In this document: positions 54,114-63,683 of the stretch, piece after piece
Layout: the number at the start of each line of letters is the position of its first letter
Position numbering within the stretch: the stretch's first letter is position 1
Assembly (NCBI RefSeq): GCF_027924665.1
Contig: NZ_AP027043.1
Location: 2,108,001-2,172,000, forward strand
Length of the DNA stretch: 64,000 nt
Origin: Flavobacterium sp. GSB-24
GTDB lineage: Bacteria; Bacteroidota; Bacteroidia; Flavobacteriales; Flavobacteriaceae
Reading direction: 5' to 3'
Notes under the pieces: generated by a model
The model's database searches: none
What the model was told of the DNA's origin: nothing
Seen by the model: only the letters and a program-made list of their open reading frames with translations
Translations under genes and position numbers: made by a program

Positions 54114-57100
54114 ATGAGACGAATATTAGCAGTGTTAGGAGTGATATTGCTTAGCAGTTTAAGTGCTGCCGCGCAAAATCGATTAATAACCGGCATAGTT
54201 ACAGATGCAGAAAACAAGGGAATTGTTGCTGCGTCAATCGAAGTTCAAGGAAAACCATTTAGTGCTGTTACAGATGCCGAAGGGCGTTTTAAAATGAATG
54301 TTCCTGAAGGGAAAGTTACTCTTAATGTATCCTCGATGGGATTTCAGTCAAAACAGGTGGTACTTCAGGAAAACGAAAGCAGAGTTTCTGTTGTATTAAT
54401 TGAAAACACACAGGAATTAAAAGATGTTGTAGTAACTTCATTCGGAGTTAAAAAACAAAAGAAAAGTCTAGGTTACGCCGTAGGAGAATTAAAAGGCGAG
54501 GACCTGACAAAAAATAAGGAAATTAACTTAGGAAATGCACTTCAAGGTAAAATTGCCGGAGTAAACGTTTCTGCACCAGTTACAGGACCTTCTGGTTCGA
54601 GCCGTGTTGTAATTCGTGGAGCAACTTCTGCGTCTGGACTTAACCAGCCTTTATATGTTGTAGATGGAATTCCGATTGACAATACTCAGCAGGGAAATGC
54701 TGGAATGTGGGGTGGTGCTGATAAAGGTGATGGTATGTCTTCTTTCAATCCAGATGATATTGCTTCGATGTCTGTATTAAAAGGTAGTGCTGCTTCTGCG
54801 CTTTATGGGTACAGAGGATCAAATGGTGTTATCTTAATTACAACTAAAAAAGGTAAAAACGGATCAGGAATTGGTGTAGACTTCAGTACAAATTCTACTT
54901 TCAATACACCTGCTAGCCTTTTAAAATGGCAAGATCAATATGGTGCCGGAGCTCCAAATGCAAGCGGTGTTCCAACTAGATTTACCAATTTACAAGAACT
55001 TAGAGATTCCTACTATTTTGCATGGGGAGATAAATATGACGGAACACCTTCATTATCTCTTGACGGTAAAACTAGACCTTATCAGGCTTACGGAAAAGAT
55101 AATGTGGAGAATTTCTACAGAACAGGATATTCTTTCAGTAATACTCTAGCAATTTCTGGAGGAAATGAATCAACAAACTTTAGATTATCTTTTGGAAACA
55201 CTAAAGACGAATCTATTTTGCCAGAAACTACTTTTGGTAGAAACAACGTGGCTTTGAGTTTAAATTCGGCTCCAAATAAAAAAATCAGTATAGAGAGTAA
55301 TGCTCAGTATATTTCGGAGAAAAGTCATAATCGTCCATATTTAAATGACTCACCAAGAAACCCATCTTTCCCAACGACTTTCATGACTCCAGGAACAGAT
55401 ATCAGATGGATAAGCAATCCTTATGATGCAAACGGTGGTGAAGAAGACTTTTTAGGAGCCAATGTATATCATACAAACCCATATTTTGCTACGAAATCTC
55501 CTTTAAATGACGATCTTAGAAAGCGTTTTATTGGTTCTGCAAAAGTAAATTATAACATTACAGATAAAATTTATGCTAAAGCTGTTATTGGTATTGATGA
55601 TATCAATTATGAATATACTGAAATTGAGCCTACTGGAATAAATTACAACCCAGGAGGATCTATTGAAAACAGAATTGAAACGCGTTCTGAAGTAAATGCT
55701 TCTGGTTTTTTAGGCTACAAAGGAGATATTGCTAAAGACCTCTCATTGGATGCCTTTATTGGTGCAAACCGTCAGCATAATAGATACAGCGGTATTAAAA
55801 TGAAAGGAAATAACTTCATTGTTCCGTTCAAATATTTCTACGGAAATACACAGCCAGATAAAACTGAAAAATTATTTTCTGAAAGTGAAGTAAACTCTCT
55901 TTTCTATTCAGCAGATATTGGATACAAAGATTTCTTATTCTTAAGTTTAACAGGCCGTGAGGATTGGTTCTCCACCTTAGATCCTGCAAATAACAGCACT
56001 TTTTATCCTTCTGTAAGTTCAAGTTTTATTTATTCTGAAGTTATAGGTCTTCCTGAGTGGATTTCGTATGGTAAAATTAGAGCAGGCTGGGGTAACGTTG
56101 GAGGAGCATTACCAGATGCTTACGCTTTAGCATTGACTTATACTACGCCAGACGGACAAACAGATTCATTAGGTCAGCCAATTTTGGGTGTAAATGGAGA
56201 AACAATTCCAAATAGAACTTTAAAACCGTATAACGTAAGTACAATCGAATTTGGTTTTGAAAACACGTTTTTCAACAACAGAGTAAGTACAGACTTAACA
56301 TTCTACAGCAAGAAAACAACAAATGATATTACAGATGCCGATGTTTCTCAAGCTTCAGGATATAGAACTACAAAAATTAATGTTGGAGAAATCCTAAACA
56401 AAGGGGTGGAGTTTGCTATTAATGTAAAAGCAGTTAAGACTGAAAATTTCTCTTGGAACGTAGGTTATAATTTTGCTTACAACGATAGTGAAGTTTTAAA
56501 TCTCTCTGATAAAATCACAACAAAAACATTAGAAGGAAATAGAGATGGAAGAGCTAATGTAGTTTTAGAAAAAGGACAACCTTTTGGAGTTATTAAAGCG
56601 TACGATTATTTAAGAGATACAAATGGCAACATTGTATTAGATACGAATGGAAAATTCTTAAGAGGAAATTTAATCATTGCGGGACAAGGTGTTGCGCCAA
56701 CATCTATGGGACTTTCAAATGATTTTTCATATAAAAATTTCACTCTTTCTGTTTTTGTTGATGCTAAATTTGGAGGAGAAATCTATTCTGCTACCAATCA
56801 GTTAGGAACACGTTACGGATTATCTGAAATTACACTTCCAGGTCGTGAAACAGGAGTTGCAGTAAGCGGAACAGATGTTAACGGAAACCCTGTAAACACC
56901 ACGGTTTCGGCATACGATTACTGGAGAAGCTACAGTGATGTAACATCAAACTTTGTTTACGATGCTGACTTTGTGAAGCTTAGAGCAATTTCATTTGCTT
57001 ATAATTTTCCAAAAGAATATTTAAAAAGAACGCCATTCCAGTCTGTTAGTTTAGCATTTTCAGCTCATAATTTATGGACTATTTATGACAAAGTTCCAAA

Positions 57101-57206
57101 TATCGATCCCGAGTCAAATTACTCAAACAGTAATGCTCAAGGTATGGAGAGAGCTTCTATGCCTTTGACAAGAAACTACGGTTTTGCCCTTAATGTCAAA
57201 TTCTAA
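54114..57206 (+). CDS. SusC/RagA-family TonB-dependent receptor (mannose-glycan locus)
   Basis: An outer-membrane importer of 1030 residues: signal peptide (LAVLGVILLSSLSAAAQ), carboxypeptidase-regulatory-like domain (about 25-105, ITGIVTDAENKGIVAASIEV), SusC plug (QPLYVVDGIPIDN, LKGSAASALYGYRGSNGVIL) and beta barrel ending in YGFALNVKF. It lacks the STN domain seen in the 6.5-kb receptor, so it does not signal through FecR, consistent with LacI control. SusD follows after 11 bp. Confidence 0.95.
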   Translation: MRRILAVLGVILLSSLSAAAQNRLITGIVTDAENKGIVAASIEVQGKPFSAVTDAEGRFKMNVPEGKVTLNVSSMGFQSKQVVLQENESRVSVVLIENTQELKDVVVTSFGVKKQKKSLGYAVGELKGEDLTKNKEINLGNALQGKIAGVNVSAPVTGPSGSSRVVIRGATSASGLNQPLYVVDGIPIDNTQQGNAGMWGGADKGDGMSSFNPDDIASMSVLKGSAASALYGYRGSNGVILITTKKGKNGSGIGVDFSTNSTFNTPASLLKWQDQYGAGAPNASGVPTRFTNLQELRDSYYFAWGDKYDGTPSLSLDGKTRPYQAYGKDNVENFYRTGYSFSNTLAISGGNESTNFRLSFGNTKDESILPETTFGRNNVALSLNSAPNKKISIESNAQYISEKSHNRPYLNDSPRNPSFPTTFMTPGTDIRWISNPYDANGGEEDFLGANVYHTNPYFATKSPLNDDLRKRFIGSAKVNYNITDKIYAKAVIGIDDINYEYTEIEPTGINYNPGGSIENRIETRSEVNASGFLGYKGDIAKDLSLDAFIGANRQHNRYSGIKMKGNNFIVPFKYFYGNTQPDKTEKLFSESEVNSLFYSADIGYKDFLFLSLTGREDWFSTLDPANNSTFYPSVSSSFIYSEVIGLPEWISYGKIRAGWGNVGGALPDAYALALTYTTPDGQTDSLGQPILGVNGETIPNRTLKPYNVSTIEFGFENTFFNNRVSTDLTFYSKKTTNDITDADVSQASGYRTTKINVGEILNKGVEFAINVKAVKTENFSWNVGYNFAYNDSEVLNLSDKITTKTLEGNRDGRANVVLEKGQPFGVIKAYDYLRDTNGNIVLDTNGKFLRGNLIIAGQGVAPTSMGLSNDFSYKNFTLSVFVDAKFGGEIYSATNQLGTRYGLSEITLPGRETGVAVSGTDVNGNPVNTTVSAYDYWRSYSDVTSNFVYDADFVKLRAISFAYNFPKEYLKRTPFQSVSLAFSAHNLWTIYDKVPNIDPESNYSNSNAQGMERASMPLTRNYGFALNVKF

Positions 57207-57217
57207 TACTAAAAAAG

Positions 57218-58732
57218 ATGAAAAATAGATATATCAAAATATTTTGTGTCGCAATTGTTAGTGCTATGACATTAGCTTCATGCGATAAAGGATTCGAAGA
57301 AATGAATAAGAATCCAAACGCTTTAACAGATCCGGCGGTAAAATCAATGTTTACACTTGCTGAGATTTATGTAGACGGACAAGATTTCTCTAACACAAGA
57401 GGGAACAATTTATACGCAGCTCAAATTGTACAGCAGTTTTCTTCACTTGGAGGACCTGGTTCAAAATACACATATTCTTCAGAGTATTCAGCAGCGCTTT
57501 TTGGTGAAACTTACGGAAAAGGATTAAATCAGATTTTCCAGTTGTTATCTGTAGTCGAGAACACGCCAGAGAATTCAAATATGATTCAGGCCTGTAGAAT
57601 TATGAAAGTTTTCTTGTTCCAAAAACTAACAGATACTTACGGTGAAGTTCCTTATTTTGAAGCAGGAAAAGGATACAACGGAAACGTTTTTTCTCCAAAA
57701 TATGATACACAGGAAGCTATTTACAATGATCTTTTAAAAGAATTGGATGAAGCGGGAACTGCATTAGATGCTGGAAAACCTTTTGTTGGAAATGCCGATT
57801 TGTATTACCAAAGTGATGTTGCAAGATGGAAGAAATTGGCAAACTCTTTAATGTTAAGAGTAGCAATGCGTTTGTCTAAAGTAAATCCTGCAAAAGCAAA
57901 AGAATTTGTAGAAAAAGCGTATTCTAAAGGCGTTTTTACTTCAAATGATGACAGTTTGGTTCTAAAACACGATGCAGGTCCTGCTGGAGTTAAAACCAAT
58001 CCAATCACCTCTTCTTGGGTGAGAAACGATTTGAACGGAGGAGAATCGAACATTAAATTCAGTAAAACATTCATCGATTTATTGAAAAATACAAACGATC
58101 CTCGTTTAAGAATTTATGCTAAACTAGAAGCAACAGGAGATAATAATCCTGCAAGTCAGCAAGGTTTGGCAAATGATGCAAAAGAATTTCCAGGAGGAGA
58201 CAAAAAACTTTTCTCAGATCCAAATACTTCAACAGTATTGCGTTTAGATGCTCCAACATTGATTATGTCTTATGCTGAGGTTCAGTTTTTATTGGCTGAA
58301 GCTGCTGTAAAAGGATGGAATGTTGGCGGATCGGCTCAAACTTATTACGAAAATGGAGTGAGAGCGGCTATGAATATCTTAACCATTTTTGGAGATAAGG
58401 TACCAGCAGTTTCACCAGCAGAATACAATACTTACATTACGACATATCCTTTTAAAGCTTCAGGAACAGAAGCAGAAAAAATCGAACAGATTATCACTCA
58501 AAAATGGATTGTTTTATTGTTTAATGGTTTTGAAGCATTCTCAGAATACAGAAGAACGGGTTATCCTGTATTAGTTCCTGTTAATGATCCAACTGGAGAA
58601 ACAAAAGGAACAATTCCAAGAAGATTAATTTATGATCAGTCAGAACTTATTACAAACGAGGCTAATTATAAAGAAGCAATTCAACGTCAAGGTTTAGATT
58701 TAATGACCACAAGAATCTGGTGGGATAAATAA
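57218..58732 (+). CDS. SusD-like outer-membrane lipoprotein (SusD_2 type)
   Basis: A 504-residue lipoprotein (signal ending TLASC, C22) with the start CDKGFEEMNKNPNALTDP, typical of the SusD_2 subgroup. The TPR-like core (RWKKLANSLMLRVAMRLSKV) and the LRLDAPTLIMSYAEVQFLLA segment are clear. It captures glycans for the partner SusC. Confidence 0.93.
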   Translation: MKNRYIKIFCVAIVSAMTLASCDKGFEEMNKNPNALTDPAVKSMFTLAEIYVDGQDFSNTRGNNLYAAQIVQQFSSLGGPGSKYTYSSEYSAALFGETYGKGLNQIFQLLSVVENTPENSNMIQACRIMKVFLFQKLTDTYGEVPYFEAGKGYNGNVFSPKYDTQEAIYNDLLKELDEAGTALDAGKPFVGNADLYYQSDVARWKKLANSLMLRVAMRLSKVNPAKAKEFVEKAYSKGVFTSNDDSLVLKHDAGPAGVKTNPITSSWVRNDLNGGESNIKFSKTFIDLLKNTNDPRLRIYAKLEATGDNNPASQQGLANDAKEFPGGDKKLFSDPNTSTVLRLDAPTLIMSYAEVQFLLAEAAVKGWNVGGSAQTYYENGVRAAMNILTIFGDKVPAVSPAEYNTYITTYPFKASGTEAEKIEQIITQKWIVLLFNGFEAFSEYRRTGYPVLVPVNDPTGETKGTIPRRLIYDQSELITNEANYKEAIQRQGLDLMTTRIWWDK

Positions 58733-58760
58733 TTTTTAAATTAGGTTGGTTAGTTAAGAT

Positions 58761-58794
58761 AAGTCGGGTACTGAGCATGCCCGGCTTATTTTTA
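58761..58794 (+). terminator. Terminator after susD
   Basis: An 8-bp stem with one G-T pair (AAGTCGGG with CCCGGCTT), an 11-nt loop and a short T-run, 28 bp after the stop. The 444-bp gap up to the mannosidase shows no further gene. Confidence 0.75.
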
Positions 58795-59176
58795 AATCAT
58801 CAAAATTGATTCGTCTGAAAGTGTAAGTATTGAAAAGTTATTTTACAGATTCAAATGCTTTTTTTTCGCATACAACAAATATAGTTTATGCTGAAAAAGA
58901 TGGATTTAGTTTCTGTTTTTAAAAAATTTCAAAACTATACCTAAAGTGTATTTCAGTTTTTTGAATTTAAAAACGAACCATATCAAAATCAAAAATATAG
59001 TATAAGGCAGTGGTAAAGAAGATATTTCTAGTTGTATTTTAGAGTTACTAACAAAGAATAAATTCTCAAGAGAAGGAATGCTGCGGTCAGTTCTTTCCTT
59101 CTCTAAAACTGCCAAAAAAACCAGATTACTTACCTTTTTTAGTAATTTTAGAAGGTATAAAATATTACTCAGTAAA

Positions 59177-61168
59177 ATGAACTATCAAAAAAGACTTCAT
59201 TGGTTATTGTGTTCGTGTATGGCAGTTTTTACATCAATTGCCTCTGCGCAGCATATTGATCTAAAAAATAATTGGAAATACCGTGAAGAAAAAACACAAA
59301 AATGGTATCCAGCCCATGTGCCAGGAGAAATTCATACAGATTTACTAAAAAGTAAATTAATACCAGATCCGTTTTACAGAGATAACGAAAAAAAACTGCA
59401 ATGGATAGAACGCAAAAACTGGGAATACAAAACCACTTTTCAGGTCACAGCAAATATGCTGAAAAAGAAAAACACAGATTTAGTTTTTGACGGATTAGAT
59501 ACTTATGCATCTGTTTACGTAAACAATAAGCTGGTTTTAAAAGCGGATAATATGTTTCGTCAATGGCGTGTTGAGGTAAAAAAAGTCTTGAAATCAGGAA
59601 ATAACGATTTGAGAATCGTATTTCAATCGGCACAAAATGTGGTTGATTCGTTGGCTAAAAAAGATTATCCATTTGTAATTCCAGACAATCCGCGTGCTTA
59701 TGTCCGTAAAGCACAATACCATTTTGGCTGGGATTGGGGACCAAAATTTACAACTTGCGGAATCTGGAAAACGCCAAGATTGGAATCTTATGACAAAAAA
59801 AATCCTGAGAAACCTTATGTTTTAAATCGAAAGATTGAATTAATACAAGAGCCAGATAGTTTGGGTAGATCTTTTTATTTTAAAATTGATGGAAAGCCAG
59901 TTTATATGAAAGGAGCCAATTATATTCCGTCTGATGCTTTTCTTTCTCGGGTAAACAAAAAAGAATACGAAAAAATAGTTTTATCTGCCAAAGAAGCCAA
60001 TATGAACATGCTTCGCGTTTGGGGCGGGGGCATTTATGAAGACGATTATTTCTACGATTTATGCGATAAATACGGAATAAATGTCTGGCAGGATTTTATG
60101 TTCGCCGGTACAATGGTTCCTGGAGATGACGCCTTTTTTGATAATGTAAAAAAAGAAGTTCAGTATCAGGTAAAACGACTTCGCCATCATCCTAGCATCG
60201 TTTTATGGTGCGGTAACAACGAATCTGATGAAGCCTTTAAAAACTGGGGCTGGATGAAAAGTTTCAAAATTTCAAAACAAGATTCAATCCGTTTGTGGAA
60301 AGATTATACACGTTTATTTCATGACAGTATTCCGAAATGGGTAAAAGAAGTCGATGGTAAACGTCCTTATTTAAGTTCGTCGCCTTTACACCATTGGTCA
60401 AAAGCAAAAAGTGTAACCGAAGGAGACAGCCACTATTGGGGAATTTGGTGGGGATTGGAGGATATTGAAGCCGTTCAGAAAAAAACAGGACGTTTTGTGA
60501 GCGAATACGGAATGCTGTCTTTACCGAATTATGCTTCAATTGAAAGTTTTACTTCTCCAGAAGATCGTCATTTATATTCAGATATACTAAAAGTACATTT
60601 AAAAGCGGGCAAAGGTTTTGAGAAATTAGATTCCTATTTACGTAAATATTTTATCGATTCTTCTAAATTAAAAAAGATGAACTTGGAAGATTATGCCTAT
60701 TTGAGTCAGTGTCTGCATTATTATTCAATCAAAAATATTGTTGGAATTCATCGTTCGAAAGCGCCTTACAATATGGGAACTTTAGTTTGGCAGTTAAATG
60801 ACTGTTGGCCTGTAGCAAGCTGGAGTATTACTGATTATAATAACCGACAGCCAAAAGCAGCCTGGTATGCTATAAAGGAAGCGTACAGAGATGACATAAA
60901 ACCAGAAACTGATTTTACACATCCGAAAGATTTACTATTAGAAGATCCAAAAATCAGCTGGGAAATAAAAGGAAATAACATAATCGTAAAAGCTAAGAAA
61001 ATGGCAAAATACGTTTGCATTTCGATGAAAGGGTATAACGGAAAATGGAGCGATAATTATTTTGATTTAAAAGCAGGAGAAGAAAAAACAATTTCGTTTG
61101 AAGGGAAAATAACAAAACCAGAAATTAAAATTTATTCTTTGTTTGAGGTTTTGGAAAGATATAAATAG
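59177..61168 (+). CDS. GH2 beta-mannosidase-like enzyme lacking an internal Ig-like domain
   Basis: Starts at MNYQKRLHWLL with a signal peptide ending SIASAQ; the 33 codons upstream are not typical. Conserved parts: the sugar-binding sandwich (LVFDGLDTYASVYVNNKLVL, FGWDWGPKFTTCGIW), then FYFKIDGKPVYMKGANYIPS, the acid/base Glu in CGNNESDEAF (about residue 349) and the nucleophile Glu in VSEYGMLSLPN (about 443). From about residue 210 it jumps within roughly 20 residues from the end of domain 1 to the start of the catalytic barrel. Most of the Ig-like second domain is therefore missing, giving 663 residues instead of about 800-850. It probably removes beta-mannosyl units; activity of the shortened form is uncertain. 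Confidence 0.88.
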   Translation: MNYQKRLHWLLCSCMAVFTSIASAQHIDLKNNWKYREEKTQKWYPAHVPGEIHTDLLKSKLIPDPFYRDNEKKLQWIERKNWEYKTTFQVTANMLKKKNTDLVFDGLDTYASVYVNNKLVLKADNMFRQWRVEVKKVLKSGNNDLRIVFQSAQNVVDSLAKKDYPFVIPDNPRAYVRKAQYHFGWDWGPKFTTCGIWKTPRLESYDKKNPEKPYVLNRKIELIQEPDSLGRSFYFKIDGKPVYMKGANYIPSDAFLSRVNKKEYEKIVLSAKEANMNMLRVWGGGIYEDDYFYDLCDKYGINVWQDFMFAGTMVPGDDAFFDNVKKEVQYQVKRLRHHPSIVLWCGNNESDEAFKNWGWMKSFKISKQDSIRLWKDYTRLFHDSIPKWVKEVDGKRPYLSSSPLHHWSKAKSVTEGDSHYWGIWWGLEDIEAVQKKTGRFVSEYGMLSLPNYASIESFTSPEDRHLYSDILKVHLKAGKGFEKLDSYLRKYFIDSSKLKKMNLEDYAYLSQCLHYYSIKNIVGIHRSKAPYNMGTLVWQLNDCWPVASWSITDYNNRQPKAAWYAIKEAYRDDIKPETDFTHPKDLLLEDPKISWEIKGNNIIVKAKKMAKYVCISMKGYNGKWSDNYFDLKAGEEKTISFEGKITKPEIKIYSLFEVLERYK

Positions 61169-61227
61169 AGGTTCAAAGGTTCAGAGATACAAAGGGACAA
61201 AGGGACGAAGGGACAAAGGTTTAGTAG

Positions 61228-61247
61228 AGACGCACTGTATTGCGTCT
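61228..61247. repeat. Small palindrome between mannosidase genes
   Basis: AGACGCA-N6-TGCGTCT, in a gap with repeated ACAAAGGGACAAAGG-like text. A dispersed intergenic palindrome type. Confidence 0.6.
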
Positions 61248-61272
61248 AACACACAGAATTAAAAAATAAAAT

Positions 61273-63534
61273 ATGAGAATACTATTAAGTGGTGTCTTGG
61301 CATTAAATTTATTTTTTGCTAATCTGGCAATTTCACAGCAAAAAAAAGGAAAACAAAGCGATATAAATTATACACAATATGTAGATCCGCTTATTGGTTC
61401 GGCGGGTCATGGTCACGTATTTGTAGGTGCAAATGTTCCTTTTGGAGCGGTGCAGGTGGGTCCAGTAAATATTTTTGAAGGATGGGACTGGTGCAGCGGT
61501 TACAATTATGCCAGTAATACCATTTTGGGTTTCACACACACGCATTTAAGCGGAACTGGAATTGGAGATTTAAATGATATTTTGGTGCTTCCTGTAAGTG
61601 GAAAAGTCAGTTTGACAAAAGGAACAAAAGAAGATATGGTAAACGGTTACGGCTCGTATTTCTCTCATAAAAATGAAGTCGTAAAACCTGGATATTACAG
61701 CGTTTTATTGGATAAATATAAAGTCAAGGCTGAATTAACAGCCAGCGAAAGAGTTGGTTTTCATAAATATACTTTCGAAAACACAAACGATTCACATATT
61801 TTAATTGATCTGGCTGACGGAATTGGATGGGACAGACCCGTAAAAACTTTCATTAAAAAAATAAGCGAAACCAAAATTGAAGGATATCGCTATTCTGCAG
61901 GCTGGGCTTCAGATCAGCGTATTTATTTTGCAATGGAATTCTCTGAACCAATCAACAATATGATGGTTTATGACAGTACAGCTGTGATAAAAGGAACGGA
62001 AGGAGAAGGCTTAAAAATAAAAGCGGTTTTAGATTTTAAAACTTTAAAAAACAAACAGATTCTGGTAAAAGTCGGAATTTCTCCAGTAAGTGCCGAAAAT
62101 GCATCTGCCAATATAAAAGCAGAAATTCCTGATTGGGATTTTGAAGCTATTGTAAAACTGGCAGATTCAAAATGGAACAAGGAACTTAATAAAGTTCAGA
62201 TTAAAGCTGATGAAAAAACAATGAAAGTTTTTTATACTTCATTATATCATACGATGTTTGCTCCTTCTATTTTTAACGATGCCAACGGAGATTATAGAGG
62301 AACAGACAAAAAAGTGTATGAAAAAGCCAATTTTACCAACTACACGACTTTTTCGCTTTGGGATACTTACCGTGGACTGCATCCATTATACACCATTACA
62401 CAGCCTGAAAAAATCAATGATATTGTAAAGTCATTTTTAGCGATTTATCAGCAGCAGGGCAGATTGCCGGTTTGGCATTTAATGGGCAACGAAACCAATA
62501 CAATGAATGGAAATCATTCTATTGCCGTTATCGTCGACGCTTATTTAAAAGGATACCGAGATTATGATGTCAATTTAGCGTACGACGCCATTAAAAAAAC
62601 GGCAATGCAAACGCGTGACGGAATGGATTATGTTCAGAGATTAGAATATATTCCTGCCGATAAAATGCTGGAATCTGTAGGGAATGCTTTAGAATATGCT
62701 ATCGATGATTATTGTATTGCTTTGATGGCAAAAGCTTTAAACAAAACAGACGATTATACTTATTTTACCAAAAGAGCCAATTTATACAAACTGTATTTTG
62801 ATAAAGAAACCACTTTTATGCGCGGTAAATTGACCAATGGAAATTGGAGAACACCGTTTAATCCGCTTTCTTCAGCACATCGAAAAGATGATTATGTCGA
62901 AGGAAATGCGTGGCAGTACACTTGGCTGGTTCCGCAAGATCCGTACGGTTTAATTGATTTGTTTGGCAGTGAAGATAAATTTATTGCAAAACTAGATTCA
63001 CTTTTTTTAATAACTGATAAAGTAGAAGGAGAAGATGTTTCGCCGGATATTAGTGGTTTAATTGGTCAATATGCTCATGGGAATGAACCAAATCATCATA
63101 TTCCGTATTTGTACGCTTATGCCGGACAGCCTTGGAAAACAGCGAAATTAATTCGAGAAATCGATGATAAATTCTACTCAACAAAACCAGACGGATTATG
63201 CGGGAACGAAGATTTAGGGCAAATGTCGGCTTGGTATATTTTATCTTCTATGGGATTCTATTCGGTTAATCCTGCAAACGGAATTTATGTTCTAGGAAGT
63301 CCATTAGTAAACAGTGCTGTAATTCATCATAAAAAAGGCATTTCATTTACGATAAATGCGGTTAATAACAGCGCATCAAATATCTATATTCAAAAAGCAG
63401 AATATAACGGAAAACCATATACAAAATCATATATCACGCAAGAGATGATTGTAAAAGGAGGAGAACTGAAATTATTTATGGGAAGTAAACCGTCAACAAT
63501 ATTTGGAGTTAAGAAAGAAGATAGGCCAATTTAG
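61273..63534 (+). CDS. GH92 alpha-mannosidase
   Basis: A 753-residue exported exo-alpha-mannosidase (calcium-dependent, usually alpha-1,2 or alpha-1,3) with a signal peptide (LALNLFFANLAISQQ). Family marks include the start YTQYVDPLIGSAGHGHVFVG, the general-acid Glu in YVEGNAWQYTW (about 543), the HGNEPNHHIPYLYAYAGQPW segment and the catalytic-base Asp in NEDLGQMSAWYILSS (about 647). Together with the GH2 enzyme and a second GH92 gene it points to trimming of alpha-mannosyl chains such as high-mannose N-glycans or yeast mannan. Confidence 0.95.
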   Translation: MRILLSGVLALNLFFANLAISQQKKGKQSDINYTQYVDPLIGSAGHGHVFVGANVPFGAVQVGPVNIFEGWDWCSGYNYASNTILGFTHTHLSGTGIGDLNDILVLPVSGKVSLTKGTKEDMVNGYGSYFSHKNEVVKPGYYSVLLDKYKVKAELTASERVGFHKYTFENTNDSHILIDLADGIGWDRPVKTFIKKISETKIEGYRYSAGWASDQRIYFAMEFSEPINNMMVYDSTAVIKGTEGEGLKIKAVLDFKTLKNKQILVKVGISPVSAENASANIKAEIPDWDFEAIVKLADSKWNKELNKVQIKADEKTMKVFYTSLYHTMFAPSIFNDANGDYRGTDKKVYEKANFTNYTTFSLWDTYRGLHPLYTITQPEKINDIVKSFLAIYQQQGRLPVWHLMGNETNTMNGNHSIAVIVDAYLKGYRDYDVNLAYDAIKKTAMQTRDGMDYVQRLEYIPADKMLESVGNALEYAIDDYCIALMAKALNKTDDYTYFTKRANLYKLYFDKETTFMRGKLTNGNWRTPFNPLSSAHRKDDYVEGNAWQYTWLVPQDPYGLIDLFGSEDKFIAKLDSLFLITDKVEGEDVSPDISGLIGQYAHGNEPNHHIPYLYAYAGQPWKTAKLIREIDDKFYSTKPDGLCGNEDLGQMSAWYILSSMGFYSVNPANGIYVLGSPLVNSAVIHHKKGISFTINAVNNSASNIYIQKAEYNGKPYTKSYITQEMIVKGGELKLFMGSKPSTIFGVKKEDRPI

Positions 63535-63540
63535 TATTGA

Positions 63541-63616
63541 AAAGTAAAAAGTAAAAAGTAAAAAGTAAAAAGTAAAAAGTAAAAAGTAAAAAGTAAAAAG
63601 TAAAATGTAAAATGTA
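63541..63616. repeat. Heptanucleotide tandem repeat between GH92 genes
   Basis: About nine copies of AAAAAGT (63541-63603), then two diverged copies (TAAAATG), followed by CACATTTCACATTTCAC-like repeats to 63670. It fills most of the 149-bp gap before the next GH92 gene. Like the 6191-6310 array, it has a 7-bp unit. Confidence 0.9.
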
Positions 63617-63683
63617 AAGCGTAATGGACAGATCACATTTACATCTCACATCTCACATTTCACATTTCACAAATCACAAGAAT

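Noticed and set aside
58906..59115. 69-codon minus-strand frame in the gap before the mannosidase
   Set aside because: AT-rich, no motif, and it overlaps the start region of the mannosidase frame.
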